A stretch of DNA of 64,000 bases. It comes from Phocoena phocoena (lineage: Eukaryota > Chordata > Mammalia > Artiodactyla > Phocoenidae). Position numbers and translations under genes: made by a program. A model generated the notes under the pieces. It saw only the letters and a list, made by a program, of their open reading frames with translations, ran no database searches and was not told where the DNA came from. This document shows, piece by piece, positions 46,895-58,550 of the stretch. The stretch covers positions 84,819,168-84,883,167 of the forward strand of contig NC_089220.1 of NCBI RefSeq assembly GCF_963924675.1. Direction: 5' to 3'. Numbering within the stretch: the stretch's first letter is position 1; every line of letters begins with the position of its first letter.

Positions 46895-47536
46895 TGCATT
46901 GTGTTTAGTTGGAATTTTTAAAATCTTTGGCTCTTAGTGGAATTTTCATTATTATATTATGGACTTTGAAAAGGCATAAACACATGAAAAGTTTACTAAC
47001 TCTTTTGAGATACTCCATCCACTGATTTTCATCAGCAATAGCAGAATACCATTGGAGAACAAAAAATTAATAGTCTTATTAATTCTGCTGTCACAATGAT
47101 AGTTTCCTTGTTTATTTTACTCCAGCTCTTCAACTAGACTGTTTTTCTTTTAGATTGTTGTAGAAGCCTAATCTTTCTAAATTAGCTACACAGAGGTTGA
47201 ATTCTCTCTGCCTGTTCTTTTCCTTCCTCCTTGTTAATTGCTGAGTAAGCTGTCTTTACACAGGCTCTAAGAAATCAGTATACAAGTTATGATAAATTGG
47301 ATAAATATACAAGTTATGATAAATACAGTTTTAAGTCAGTTAGCTGAGTATATTATCTTTAAATTTTTTGCCCCCCCATTATTAAAGTGAAAAGTATCAA
47401 AGTGAAAAAACATTCAGAAAATAGCAAAAAGTATGAAAATGAAAAAAAATCTTCCTAGTTTACTTTTAAACCTTTAGAAGTGATATGAACTACTTTTTCT
47501 CTTTCCTTTTCTTTTTTTTTCTTTTTTTTAATATAG
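46895..47536 (+). other. MGA: MGA intron, no repeat recognised
   Basis: AT-rich unique intron ending in a T-rich acceptor tract. Near 47275-47325 the word 'tacaagttatgataaat' occurs twice in close tandem. Confidence 0.4.
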
Positions 47537-47615
47537 GAAGCTCTAGATATTCATGCAGTTGATGGAACAACAGAAGAATCCTCTAGTCTTCAGGCATCAG
47601 CCACAAATGACCCAG
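47537..47615 (+). CDS. MGA: MGA coding exon 3 (79 nt)
   Basis: Acceptor 'tttaatatag' ends at 47536; donor ccag|gtatta, a weaker but acceptable site. It enters in phase 0 and leaves with one base of the next codon. It encodes EALDIHAVDGTTEESSSLQA and six further residues up to DP, a Ser/Thr- and acid-rich linker of MGA. No domain of its own. Because 79 is not a multiple of three, skipping it would shift the frame. The placement is supported by phase agreement on both sides and by the known order of the MGA protein. Confidence 0.9.
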
Positions 47616-47732
47616 GTATTATATAATAGTAAAAAAGAGGAAGATATTGGGAGTTTGGCTCTAGAAGTGAAAGATGCAATGTGTATTCTTCTGTAGTAAT
47701 AGTAGCTTATTTTATCATTGCTTTCTGAATAG

Positions 47733-47828
47733 GTTGCAGAGCAAGAATTTCCCAGTTGGAAAAGGAATTGATAGAAGATTTGAAGGCCTTGCGGCACAAG
47801 CAGGTCATACATCCTGGTCTTCAGGAAG
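47733..47828 (+). CDS. MGA: MGA coding exon 4 (96 nt), coiled-coil-like segment
   Basis: Acceptor 'ttctgaatag' ends at 47732; donor ggaag|gtataa. The first two bases finish a Gly codon, 31 full codons follow, and one base remains. The peptide CRARISQLEKELIEDLKALR has hydrophobic residues at heptad-like spacing (I, L, L, I, L) and alternating charges, so it is probably a short amphipathic helix or coiled coil. The intron before it is only 117 bp. 96 nt is a multiple of three, so clean skipping would be in frame, a possible alternative form (inference). Confidence 0.92.
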
Positions 47829-49540
47829 GTATAATTCTCTAAAAAATATACAAGCCAATTTTTAATTTTGTTCTGTTCTCTCCTTCTCCTGTCTTTCTCT
47901 TCTTCCCTCTTCCCTTTGCTCCTTCCCCTCTTTTTTCTGTTTTTCCTCCTTTCCCCCATCCTTGATTTGATTTCTTTCAGCCCCTCTCTCAGCTTGCATT
48001 TTTCTCTTTTCTCTGTCCATGATTCTTTCCCTTAGCTTAAAAACACATCTAGGTCTTTTTTATCCTAAGAGAAACCTTTCAAACTCTGAAGATACTGTCT
48101 TATCGTTGTGAAGCTAATATATTATGCATTAAAAAAACGTATCATGATAAGAAAGTGGTGTTTTCTCTTTTCTTTCTTATAACCCCATTTTATTTACTTT
48201 AAATTTTGGTTGCTTTTGTTTCTGTGGGGTTTTTGAAGGTTTTTTGTTTTGCTTTTGGAGGGGAAGAGCCTACTTTTTCTGGTATACTTAGTAATATATT
48301 TAACTGTAAAGAGAAGAATACTTATCTGTCTCATTGTGTGGCTGTAAAAATTTTATATATTTCATATTTTGCTGGCGATTTAATTTAAAATTTTCATGAT
48401 TACCTATTTTGTTGCCATAGTTTATCTTGGCCTTGATCATATCATTTAATTCTTTTTTTTAAAATAGCAAAATTTAGTATCCTTATTGCCATCATAGTTA
48501 ACTACTGACTTTCCGATTTGCACTGTAAATGAATGACTGTAAGCCCATGCCCCAATTTTTATTTTCCTTATACCTTTGATTTTAGGTGTGCTTCTTGGAG
48601 TAGTTTATTGAGTTTTTGACTGTTAGTCAATTTTCATGAGAGTCTAAGCATTGTATGCCAACAAACAAAACACTGATTTATAAAACAACCATTCAGTTTC
48701 TAAATTAGATGGTGATACTTGAACTTTTGCTTTAATGAGGGACTGTGTGACAGTGTGATCTTAAAGTATGCAAATTTCAATCCAAGTGATAAGGACTGGG
48801 TACTGTGGATTGTAATGGAAAATCACAGTCACATCATAGTAGTTTTGCTGGTAATAATGTTTGCTGTCATTTATCGTAAGCTTTCACTTCTGCTATTTTA
48901 TTTAAATAATTTTCTCTATCAGTTAAGTTGTCCTTTCTCCCCCCACTTCTCCTTTTTTTCCTTAGGTACTCTGATAATATATAAATATTATAACAGTTGT
49001 ATTGCATTCTTTCAACCTAATCCCCCATTTGTTTTATAGTCTTAGTTCTAGAGTTAAATATATTCAGTGCTCCCTGCTGGTCTTTTTGCTCTGGTTTGTT
49101 TGCTTATTTTTTCCTGTTTGGGTAAGGTTTGAGTTTTTTCCTTCCCTTATAGACATTTTAGTCAAATCTGTAACTTTTTGTGTATTGGGTGTTCAAAGTC
49201 AAATGCTTATGGAAACTAAGCAGGTAACGTAAAGTGAAATTAGCCTGAATTTGGGGATGGTATTGGACTCTGGTGGGCTGGAGCATAGGTTCCTGTTCTA
49301 AAGGGGCAGTCATATCAGTGGATTGTCAAATGGGAATGTAGGCTCAGTATTTTCAGAAATTCCTATTGTTCTGTAAAAGGTAAAGTCAGTATTTTTTTGT
49401 AACGTGTTTCAGTTTTAAGTGGTGTCAGCTGATACAGTTTTTTGGGCAAAAAAGTGTGTGAGGCATCAGTTTTCACCTGCCATACAGATTATGCATTTGG
49501 TGTTCAAGCTTGTATTAATCCTCACATTGTTAAAGTTAAT
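47829..49540 (+). other. MGA: MGA intron, mostly unique
   Basis: Begins with a long pyrimidine-rich tract (about 47875-48010) on the + strand. No exon or transposon is recognised in the remainder. Confidence 0.4.
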
Positions 49541-49551
49541 TCAACAACATT

Positions 49552-49749
49552 CTTTTTTTTTGTGTGCGGGCCTCTCACCGTCGTGGCCTCTCATGCTGTG
49601 GAGCACAAGCTCCAGACGCGCAGGCTCAGCAGCCGTGGCCCACGGGCCCAGCCGCTCCGCGGCATGTGGGATCTTCCCGGACCAGGGCACGAAGCTGCGT
49701 CCCCTGCATTGGAAGGTGGATTCCCAACCACTGCGCCACCAGGGAAGCC
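49552..49749 (-). mobile_element. Cetacean-type SINE in an MGA intron
   Basis: Reverse copy with more changes than most. Flanked by 'caacaacattctt' / 'caactacattctt'. Confidence 0.9.
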
Positions 49750-49763
49750 CCAACTACATTCTT

Positions 49764-50474
49764 ATATAGTTTTACTTTTTTAAACAGTTAAATCTGTAAT
49801 CCATGTGTCACTGTTCATAATATATGATGTAGAGTTCTAGTTTGGATTTTTTTCTTTATTTTACTTTGGCAGATGTCTCCCCCATCCCCCAAGCTTTGCT
49901 TCTTAAGACTTAAAATATTAAAAGAATTAAGTTAGTTTGGCTAAATATTTGTAGTAACTGGTGGTTACTACATCAGTTGATGGTGCCAACTCCAAGTATC
50001 TGAAGATAATGAAAATATTCTTCCAGGTCCCTTTCTAAAAACTGATGCTTGAAGTAATTTATTAAATTTCAATTCAGTAATGTCGTATTTCTTTGCTTTT
50101 CCATCAACTGTAGAGTTTCATTATTCTTTATAAAATAAGCACCTACAAATCCAAAACGTTTTTGAGATGAAAAAAGCTTGAAAAACTTGAAAAGCTTTTT
50201 CAGCTTGCTTTGAAATTGTGGAAGAAATGTTGATTAAGCCTGAGAAAATGTTCTTGTTGTTGATAGTTTTGTTGCTAAAATAAAATAAGATTCTTAATTT
50301 TGTTTTCCACAGTATATTTTTTCTCCTATACTTTGCTACATCAAAATTCGTTTCTTTTCTAAGTCCATCAACCTGAAATTATCATGTTTTTGATCTTTAA
50401 AGGTATTTTTGTAAAAGCTTTTCTGTTTCATTGCTACCAAGTTAATTCTATGTTAATTGTTAAGTGAATTTTTT
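49764..50474 (+). other. MGA: MGA intron, no feature recognised
   Basis: AT-rich unique sequence. A small local repeat of 'aaaagcttgaaaaacttgaaaagc' type near 50170-50205 can fold on itself. No exon. Confidence 0.35.
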
Positions 50475-51330
50475 GTTTTAGATAAGTTTTAGATTTGCAG
50501 AAAAATTGGGACCATAGTACAGAGAGTTCCCATATACTCAGCATACAGTTTCTCCTGTTATTAACATCTAACATTAGGGCAGTACATTTGTTACAATTAG
50601 TGAACTAATATTGATATATTATTATTAACTATAGTCCTTAGTTTATTCAAATTCCCTTAGTTAATTTTTTTTGTTCCAGGATCTCATCTAGGAAATCACA
50701 TTACATTTAGTAGTTGTGTCTCCTTAGGATCTTGTTGGCTGGGACAGTTTCTCAGACTGTTTTGTTTTTAATTACCTTGACAATTTTGAGGAGTACTGGT
50801 CAGGTATTGTGTAGAATGTCCCTCAGTTGGGATTTGTTTGATGTTTTTCTCATGGTTAGACTGGGATTATATGTTTATAGGAGGAAGACAACAGAGGTAA
50901 AGTGCCATTCTCACCTCACCTTATCAAGGGTACATATTATCAACATGATTTGTCACTGACTTTTTATGTTGCACTCTTTGGAAGTCACTGTGTAGTCCAC
51001 ACTTAATGAGTGGGAAGTTATGCTCCACTTTCTTGAGGATGGAGTATCTGCATAAACTACTTGGCATTCTTCTGCAACCAGAGATTTCTCTTTTCTCCCT
51101 CATTTTTATCCAATCATTTATTTATATCAGTGTGGACTCCTGTCAGTTTTAATGTTAAATTCCCTTATGATAATATTTCCAGAGCACTCTGCCTCTTTAG
51201 TTACTTAAAAAATACTCTGTACTGTTAAATCAATGGTTAGCTGGAGTTTTTCTTATATAAATGTCTATTTTTCTGTTCATTGTTGGCTAGTTATATAGGT
51301 GTTCATTCCTCTGAGTGTTTTTTTGTGGAT
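50475..51330 (-). mobile_element. Old LINE-1 3'-end fragment
   Basis: 'agataagttttagatttgca', 'acagagagttcccatatact' and 'cttaggatcttgttggctgg' are the antisense 3' phrases of an old L1 subfamily, the same type as the start of the L1 at 18176. Confidence 0.7.
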
Positions 51331-52869
51331 ACCTCCTATTTAAGTGGGTTTAGCTAGAGGCAGGCATTTTTGGCTACAGTTTATTGTCTTAGGTGACTCT
51401 GCTCTGAACCTAGAGGGTTATCTGTTTTTGTTTCTACTTTTATGGGTCTTTTTTTTAATGGTGTGATAATATTTCTTTAAGAAGTTGCTCCTAATATGGT
51501 GAAAAGGCAAAAGCAGTCAGACGTATGATTTAGTTTAAACTACCATGTGGAAAAGGTTTTATGTTTTTTGGGGGATGTGCTAAGAATTATTTAACTATCT
51601 TATTTTTGCAAGATAAAGTTATTATCATTCATATGAAACCGACTGAGTCTGAGTCTCAAATATCTATTATTCAGGGAAGGATTTTCTTGAAGGGCAAACA
51701 TTTCAAGATGTGCAGGTAAGCTAAATTGGGAATTACTTTGAGCAGTGTCCATGTGCCATTGACCTCTCAACCTTTAGGGCTTTAAGAAATTGTAAGTATA
51801 TTTAAAATTAATTTGGTCTTTTTGTTGATGTTTTTAGGATCACTTGGTATCACTTTTGGGGGAAGGTGGCAGTTCAAAGTATTAGTAAATGCAGACAAGA
51901 AGATATGTGGGGGAAGCAGTCTCTAAATTTGATTGTCTACCTATTTGGCTGTATGGGTACACTTTTAATGACTTAATTCCTTTCTTCTTTCTCTGTAGGC
52001 AGCTGTTCTGGCAGTTTTTGTCTATAATAATAATAGAGTACTTTTCTCTTTTCAAGGCACTACAGTATCTCAGTTTATGCTTTGTTTAGGATTCTGTTTC
52101 ACTTGCATTTCTGCAATATTTTGCTTTTTGGTTTCAGTCTACTCTCCCTCTCTGCCTTTCCTAGTTAATTCCTACTTATTCTAATTTAAGAATTACACTC
52201 TCTGTAAAGTTTTACCAGATTGCCTTGGGCTTTTCAAGTATCATTTGTTTTACCTCTTACAGTATTTTATCCTATTGTAACTACTAATGAATCAGTTGGG
52301 AAAACATAACACAAAAGCTCCTTGAGGTCTGGGAAATGTCTTTTATCTCTATCATCATCTATATTACAGAGCATTTCAAAGAGAAGGCACGGTTACTTCT
52401 TAAAACGTGAAACTCAGTGTGGTGGATTGATACTATTATTTTTTGGATTGGTATTATTTCACTGATGAGGAAGCAGAAGCTAAGAGAAGTTTAGCCCAAA
52501 GACAAGATTAGAAACCACTTGTTTTGACTCATATTATTTTCTCCCCAGTTGATTGAAACATGAGGAAATAATATTTTATTGATGTTAATTTTAATCACAT
52601 GTGATTAAAATACACATGATAAAATGATATTTATTTTAAAGAACTAGAATTACAAACTAATTTATGTGGAGGATATACAAATTAGCCTTAAGAACTTGTG
52701 GCTTGTAACCTGCCTAGTGTTTTCATCTTTTAGGAAACCAGTACTATGTAAGCTTTTTATTGGAAACCTGTACCTATGACTTGTAGTAGTTATTACTACG
52801 GTAGTTGATGCTTTGAATTCCTTTTGGTTTCAGTTTTGTTAAAATTTAAATTAAATACTTTCTTGCTCA
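51331..52869 (+). other. MGA: MGA intron with a candidate cryptic exon
   Basis: Unique AT-rich intron. At 51675-51715 an acceptor-like attattcag and a consensus donor cag|gtaagc bracket 41 nt (see findings). No transposon is recognised. Confidence 0.4.
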
Positions 52870-54110
52870 ATAATATGAAGCCAGTAATTCACAAACAAGG
52901 AAATCCAAATTAGAAGATTGTCACTGGTAACAGAAAAAATGCAAATTTAAGAACAATAGGATATAGATTTATACCAGTAAGATTGGGACAGTTTTAAAAG
53001 TCCAGTGATATAAAATGTTGGAGAGGATGTGGATCAACAAGAACTCTTACACTATTGAGGGGAGTATAAATGGAGAGTAATTTGGCAATCTAGTGAACAG
53101 CTTCCCAACTAGAGCAGTGTTGCATGTGGTTATCCATGATTGTGTGACAGGTATGCTCTTGAGACACTGATCTCCTCAGAGTGGCCAGGCAAGACCAAGG
53201 GAAATTAATAACTGTAGAACTGGTTGCCTCCAGCCATAAGTAGCCTCATGTTTATCCCAGTTTGTTATGTAATCATTGTTTTCTTATATGCCATTACATA
53301 AGGATTCAGAATAACTAGGTGTGTCAGTTAGAATTCTTAATCGCAAACATGAGAATACACTCTATAGGTGAAATAGAATACGAATTTATTAAGGAATATC
53401 AGATGACTTACAGAGAGGCAGAGAAAAGGAAAAATGCCCAAATTACATTCCCCAAGAGCTCATACCAGCAATCTCACAACATTGGGCAATTACCACCATT
53501 TTCAATATGGACACTGAACACAGTATACTACAGCTAGGATGTTGGTTACTCTTACCTCTAAAAGTTCTTAACTTGGCCAAACACTGTCACTCTCATTAAT
53601 ACAGTTCTGCACAGTATTCCTTTCCTCATGGTGCTCTCTTCTAAATTGAAGCCTTTTATGGCTGCATCTGTGTTTTAACACCTCTTCCTTGAAGAGGTGG
53701 GGGTTATAATGTGGAAAAGTAATAGCTATAGGAAAGGTTCTCAGAATATTTTGGGCAGCCACATATATGTCAAACACAGTATCCAGTAAATTGAAGATGA
53801 ACATATCCCATTACATAGCAATTCCGCTCTTGGGTAAATGCCATAAGGAAAAGCTCAGTGCACTAGAGAAGCTTTCATACATGTTCATGTGTGTGATGTA
53901 CATTCTTGTACAAGATGTACAGTTATACTGCAGCATTGTTTGTAATAGTTTAAAATAGGAAACAATTCTCACTACGAGGAGAATGGTTAATAAATTGGAG
54001 TAATTCATAATCTGGAATAGTGTACAACAGTGAAAATAAATCATGCAGAGATAAATGTGTCAACATAGACAAATCTTAGATGTAAAATGTTAACCAAAAA
54101 AAAAAAAAGA
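52870..54110 (+). mobile_element. Old LINE-1 3' region, sense, with an internal foreign stretch
   Basis: Sense L1 phrases: 'gatgtggatcaacaagaact' near 53030 and 'agcaattccgctcttgggta' near 53817, then 'gcagcattgtttgtaatagt'. The section from about 53105 to 53780 does not continue the L1 and is unassigned. One of the few sense L1 pieces in the window. Confidence 0.55.
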
Positions 54111-54334
54111 TGTAAAATAAATGTTTTCCCAAAAGATTGCCTCTTAACCTACAAATAAGCCATAGTATTTATAGGCTCCATTAACCATAAATATTAGTAA
54201 TAATAACTAAAGAATTAGTAGCCTTAATTAGGCCAGAAGCACAGACTATGGCAAGTTTGTATTAGAGGTCCTAGGAAATCTCTCGGCTACAAAGCGTTAA
54301 AGTACAAAAGATCTGAATTCTGCTATGTTTATGT

Positions 54335-54775
54335 ATTAGTTATCTATTGTTGCTTAACAAATTCCCACAAACTTAGTACCTTAAAACAACACATTTACTG
54401 TCTCAAAGTTCTGTGGGTCAGGTGTTTGGGCATGGCTTAACTGGGTCCTCTTCTTAGGGTCTCACAAGGCTGCAATCAAGATGTCAGACCTGGTTCCTCA
54501 TCAAAGGCTTGACTGGGGAGGGATCTGCTTCCAGTTTCCCTCAGATTGTTGGCAGAATTTATATCCTTGTAGCTCTAGCAGGATGGGTGGGTGATATACT
54601 TACTCCTATATTATCACATACACATAATCATGTATGTACATCCTGCCCCTTTTGCTACATTCCATCAGAAGCAAATCACAGGCCTCACCCACACTCAAGA
54701 AGGGAAGGGGAGGAGTATGCAAATATGTAATACCCAGGAGGTGAGGATCATGAGGCCACCTTAAAATCTGTCACT
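54335..54775 (+). repeat. Ancient interspersed repeat (possibly LTR-type)
   Basis: 'tgtattagttatctattgtt ... aacaaattcccacaaactta ... ttaaaacaacac' followed by 'caaggctgcaatcaagatgt' is a familiar mammalian repeat signature. No coding content. Class uncertain. Confidence 0.55.
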
Positions 54776-54907
54776 TTCAATTTTTATTTCATCATTTCTG
54801 TTCTCCACTTTTTCTTGATCTCTATTATCCCCCTACCTCACCCCACCCCACCCCCCAACCAAAGATTAAAAAAAAACAAAATGATTTGTGGTCCTTTTTT
54901 CTTGTAG

Positions 54908-55039
54908 TTGGCTTAAAATTGAATTCAGTGGATCCAGCAATGAGTATTGATCTTAAATACTTGGGAGTACAGCTACCTTTGGCTCCAGCCACTAGCTTTC
55001 CTTTCTGGAACCTTACAGGAACCAACCCTGCCTCACCTG
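54908..55039 (+). CDS. MGA: MGA coding exon 5 (132 nt)
   Basis: Acceptor 'tttcttgtag' ends at 54907; donor acctg|gtgagt is strong. Its first two bases complete Val, joining the previous exon as LQE-V-GLKLNSVD. It then encodes SVDPAMSIDLKYLGVQLPLA and on to NPASP, leaving one base. Conserved MGA linker rich in hydrophobic and aromatic residues (FPFWNLTG), possibly a docking segment (inference). 132 is a multiple of three, so exon skipping would stay in frame. Upstream, a C-rich tract at 54830-54860 precedes the polypyrimidine tract. Confidence 0.93.
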
Positions 55040-55255
55040 GTGAGTGCGTAGCGTTTGTAAAGTCAAACAAATTTGTGATAAAAATAAAATGCTACCATTG
55101 TTACAGACATATAGGGTACTCTAATGTAGATCTTTTATCTAGTGATGAGTCTTAATGATGATTTATACATTTTAGATGAAATTTTAGTAGCTAATTAGAT
55201 ATTAAATATTGGCTTGCTAGAATTTTGATCATCTTTTTTACTTTTTCTTTTATAG

Positions 55256-55360
55256 ATGCTGGATTTCCCTTTGTTTCTAGGACAGGGAAGACTAATGACT
55301 TCACCAAGATCAAGGGATGGAGGGGAAAGTTTCATAGTGCTTCTGCATCTAGGAATGAAG
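55256..55360 (+). CDS. MGA: MGA coding exon 6 (105 nt)
   Basis: Acceptor 'cttttatag' ends at 55255; donor tgaag|gtaatc. Completes Asp, then encodes AGFPFVSRTGKTNDFTKIKG and WRGKFHSASASRNE-type text (here HSASRNE), leaving one base of a Gly codon. Basic and Ser-rich, no recognised fold. 105 is a multiple of three, so in-frame skipping is possible. Compared with the human protein as I remember it, 'SAS' may lack one residue pair, but this is from memory and should be checked by alignment. Confidence 0.92.
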
Positions 55361-56304
55361 GTAATCAGCTTTTTAAAAATTTATAAATACATTCTGAAAC
55401 ATGTGGCCAAAGACTTTTATTAAAAGTAAGCCTTGGTTGTTTTTCTTTATCTCCTTTCCATGCTTTAAAATATACTGAAAATAATTGTCTTGGCTGTTTT
55501 TGTTCATTTTCTGTGTCCCATAGTCCCCATCCTGCGGTTCAGTCACTAACCATATCAGGCTTAAATAATCCTTGCAGCCTTTTCAAAGTGCACTTCCTTT
55601 TGGTTCCTACAGGTATAAAAAGCATCATTCTCAAGCATTATTTCAGAACTGTGTACTTCAGAGCTGTATGGTGATTCCCAATAGCATTGTAGTACTTCAA
55701 AATAAACTTCTAAATCTAATCTAAAATCTGAATTTTGACTGTATGCTTATTGGTCTCCTTTCTTAGTGCTTTTCCTTTCCCATTACACTTGTTTGCAGTT
55801 ACACTCTAGCCAGATAAATTTACCATTTGTCCAATACAGTTTTTCTCATCTTTGAATCTTCGTAGTGTTATCATAGTGTAATGCTTGTCTTTCTACTAAA
55901 CTTGCTTTTTCTTGTTCCATAAAAACTAAATTTTATACTCCTCTTCTGGTGCCCTTATCCTCTTCCCTTGTGTTTTGTGTCAGAATTCAGGTATTGCAAT
56001 CCCTTAAGTAACCTCTTGGTGTTCTGTTGAGGTCAAATTTAAGTATAGTTTTTGCATTTATGTTTTTACTTATGTCTCATCTCTATACTAAGGTCCTAAG
56101 AGGTTGTCGACTCTTAGTGTTAATTATTACTATTGTTAGCACTTTGCAAAATTAATGTTAAATATATGTAATAAGATAATTTTAGATAATGGACTTTAAT
56201 GTAATTAGTATATGACATTCAGTGTCTTTACTTGGCTTTATATTTTATATTTTTCCTTACTTCCGAGGAAGGATAGCTTGGAAGATTTAGTGGCTTATAA
56301 ATTA
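55361..56304 (+). other. MGA: MGA intron, unique
   Basis: AT-rich intron with no recognised repeat before the SINE at 56322. No exon signal. Confidence 0.4.
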
Positions 56305-56322
56305 ATGCTCCTGGCCTTTTTT

Positions 56323-56666
56323 AAAAAAATTTAATTAATTTTTGGCTGCGTTGGGTCTTCGTTGCTGCGCACAGGCTTTCTGTAGTTGGCAGGGAGCGGG
56401 GGCTGCTCTTCGTTCTGGTGCGCGGGCTTCTCATTGTGGTGGCTTCTCTTGTTGCAGAGCGTGGGGTCTAGACGCGCGGGCTTCAGTAGCTGTGGCACGT
56501 GGGCTCAGTAGTTGTGGCTCGCGGGCTCTAGAGCACAGGCTCAGTAGTTGTGGCGCATGGGCTTAGTTGCTCTGTGACATGTGGGATCTTCCCGGAACAG
56601 GGATCAAACCCATGTCCCCTGCATTGGCAGGCGGATTCTTAACCACTGCGCCACCAGGGAAGCCCC
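56323..56666 (-). mobile_element. CHR-class long SINE close to an MGA exon
   Basis: Reverse orientation, about 345 bp, with duplication 'tgctcctggccttttt' at 56306 and 56667-56682. Its right end is only about 80 bp upstream of the next exon. Confidence 0.93.
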
Positions 56667-56749
56667 TGCTCCTGGCCTTTTTAAGTATATTTTTCTATAT
56701 ATATAAAGATCTGTCCTGGATTTAAGTATCTGTGTCTCTTTATTTCTAG

Positions 56750-57414
56750 GTGGAAATTCAGAAGGTTCGTTGAAAAACCGTTCTGCTTTCTGCAGTGATA
56801 AGCTGGATGAGTACTTGGAAAATGAAGGCAAGCTGATGGAAACAAGCATGGGTTTCTCTTCTAATGCTCCCACATCTCCTGTGGTATACCAGCTTCCCAC
56901 CAAGAGTACCAGCTATGTTCGAACACTTGATAGTGTACTGAAGAAGCAATCTACCATTTCCCCTTCTACCTCTTACTCTTTGAAGCCTCATTCTGTACCC
57001 TCTGTCTCTCGAAAGGCAAAGTCTCAAAACAAACAGGCACCTTTCAGTGGCCGAACTAAATCATCTTATAAATCCATTTTACCATACCCTGTTTCACCAA
57101 AGCAGAAACATAGTCATACTATTCCGGGAGATAAGGTTACCAAGAATTCTTCAACCACCATCTCAGAAAATCGGGTGAATAACTTGGTTGTGCCAACTTT
57201 AGATGAAAATACATTTCCAAAGCAGATTAGTTTGCGGCAGGCACACCAACAGCAGCAGCAGCAGCAGCAACAGGGCACTCGCCCTCCAGGATTGTCTAAA
57301 TCTCAAGTGAAGCTAATGGATCTGGAAGACTGTGCACTTTGGGAAGGAAAACCAAGGACCTATATCACTGAAGAGCGAGCAGATGTATCCTTAACAACTC
57401 TGCTTACGGCTCAA
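56750..57414 (+). CDS. MGA: MGA coding exon 7: Ser/Thr-rich region with polyglutamine
   Basis: Acceptor 'tatttctag' ends at 56749; donor ctcaa|gtaagt is consensus. Enters with two bases of Gly, encodes GNSEGSLKNRSAFCSDKLDE onward, and ends in phase 0 after LLTAQ. Ser/Thr/Pro-rich and mostly disordered. Basic patches such as SRKAKSQNKQ and KSSYKSI may add nuclear localisation. A run of nine glutamines (57247-57273; CAA, six CAG, CAA, CAG) sits before GTRPPGLSKSQVKLMDLEDC. The stretch MDLEDCALWEGKPRTYITEE is more ordered-looking and leads into the cysteine-rich next exon. The frame is intact, and reading past the donor adds only a short intronic tail. Confidence 0.95.
57247..57273 (+). repeat. 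MGA: Coding CAG/CAA repeat (nine Gln)
   Basis: Six uninterrupted CAG codons flanked by CAA, within coding exon 7. Likely length-variable between individuals or species (inference). Confidence 0.95.
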
Positions 57415-58085
57415 GTAAGTATCTTGTTGTTTTCCAGAAGCATATTAGTCTTGGCTAGAGAGAATTAGGTAGTCAGGAGAAATGGGAATGGGGCTTTTTG
57501 ACAGGAGGATGGGGCTTTTAGTTACCTTAGTGACAACTAAGGAAATGTCTTCCACGTTTGTTCTTCTTTATCAACTAGACACCATGTGTAGATTCCTCCT
57601 GCCAGCAGAGGGAGACTGTACAATTGTGCTTTTGAATTGTCCCTCTCCTGTGTAAAGGCAGCTGGCCATTCTGAACTTTCCTAATTTCATTCTCCAGCAT
57701 GTGGTCAAGTACATTTACTGATTTTGTTAAAACAGCTTTAAAAACTCTGCTTAGATGGTATTAAATTCCAGAAAAATCCCCCAAATTATAAACCTACAGA
57801 GAAAAAGTTTTTGTCTTTCATAAAATTTTATATTAAGAAAATTTCATTAATTGTTGATTCACCTGTGTTAGCAGCATCAGTGCATGTGAAATGATACAGC
57901 AGCACGTGGGTAATTTTTTTGTCATGAAATTTCTGTACTTTCCATTTTTTAAATTCTGTGACTAAATTCTAGAGCTGAAGATCATCAGATGTTGGGACAA
58001 AATACAGATTGTGTCCTTTATAATCAATCATTCCTAAAGACTTTTATGCATGTATTATAATGTTCTCTTTTTATTAATTATCATA
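57415..58085 (+). other. MGA: MGA intron, unique
   Basis: No repeat or exon recognised. Confidence 0.4.
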
Positions 58086-58292
58086 GAGCAGGGGTCAGTA
58101 AACTATTTATGTAAAGGGGCAGATAGTAAATATTTTAGGCTTTGCAGGCCATACAGTCTCTGTTGCAGTTACTCAGCTCTGCTACTCTAATGCCATAGAT
58201 GTTATGTAAAGGAGTGAACCTGGCTGTGTTCCAATGAAACTTTAGTTAGGATTTGGCCCATGGGCCTTAAGTTTGTCAACCCTTGCTATAGA
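58086..58292 (+). mobile_element. hAT-type MITE (MER class), second copy
   Basis: 'gcaggggtcagtaaactatt' at left, 'gatagtaaatattttaggct' and 'gctgtgttccaatgaaactt' inside, and the inverted end 'agtttgtcaacccttgc' at right. Same family as 39167-39494, opposite orientation. Confidence 0.8.
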
Positions 58293-58550
58293 ACATTATG
58301 CATGATTTCTATTGAGAATACATTCATCCTTGTTGATATTTTGGCTCATAATGAATTAAAATATTCTCTTTCTTGTCAGTGCTATGCATTAGAGTGGGAG
58401 ATTGCTTAGAGTTCTGTTTATATTCATCATTTGTCCTTTGAATCTGCACTAATCTTGTACTGCTCAGAGTTGGAGAAGGCAGACCAGTATATGACTGTAA
58501 GTTGTTAGGGGATGATTTAGTAGATGTATAATATTCTACTTTAACTTTAG

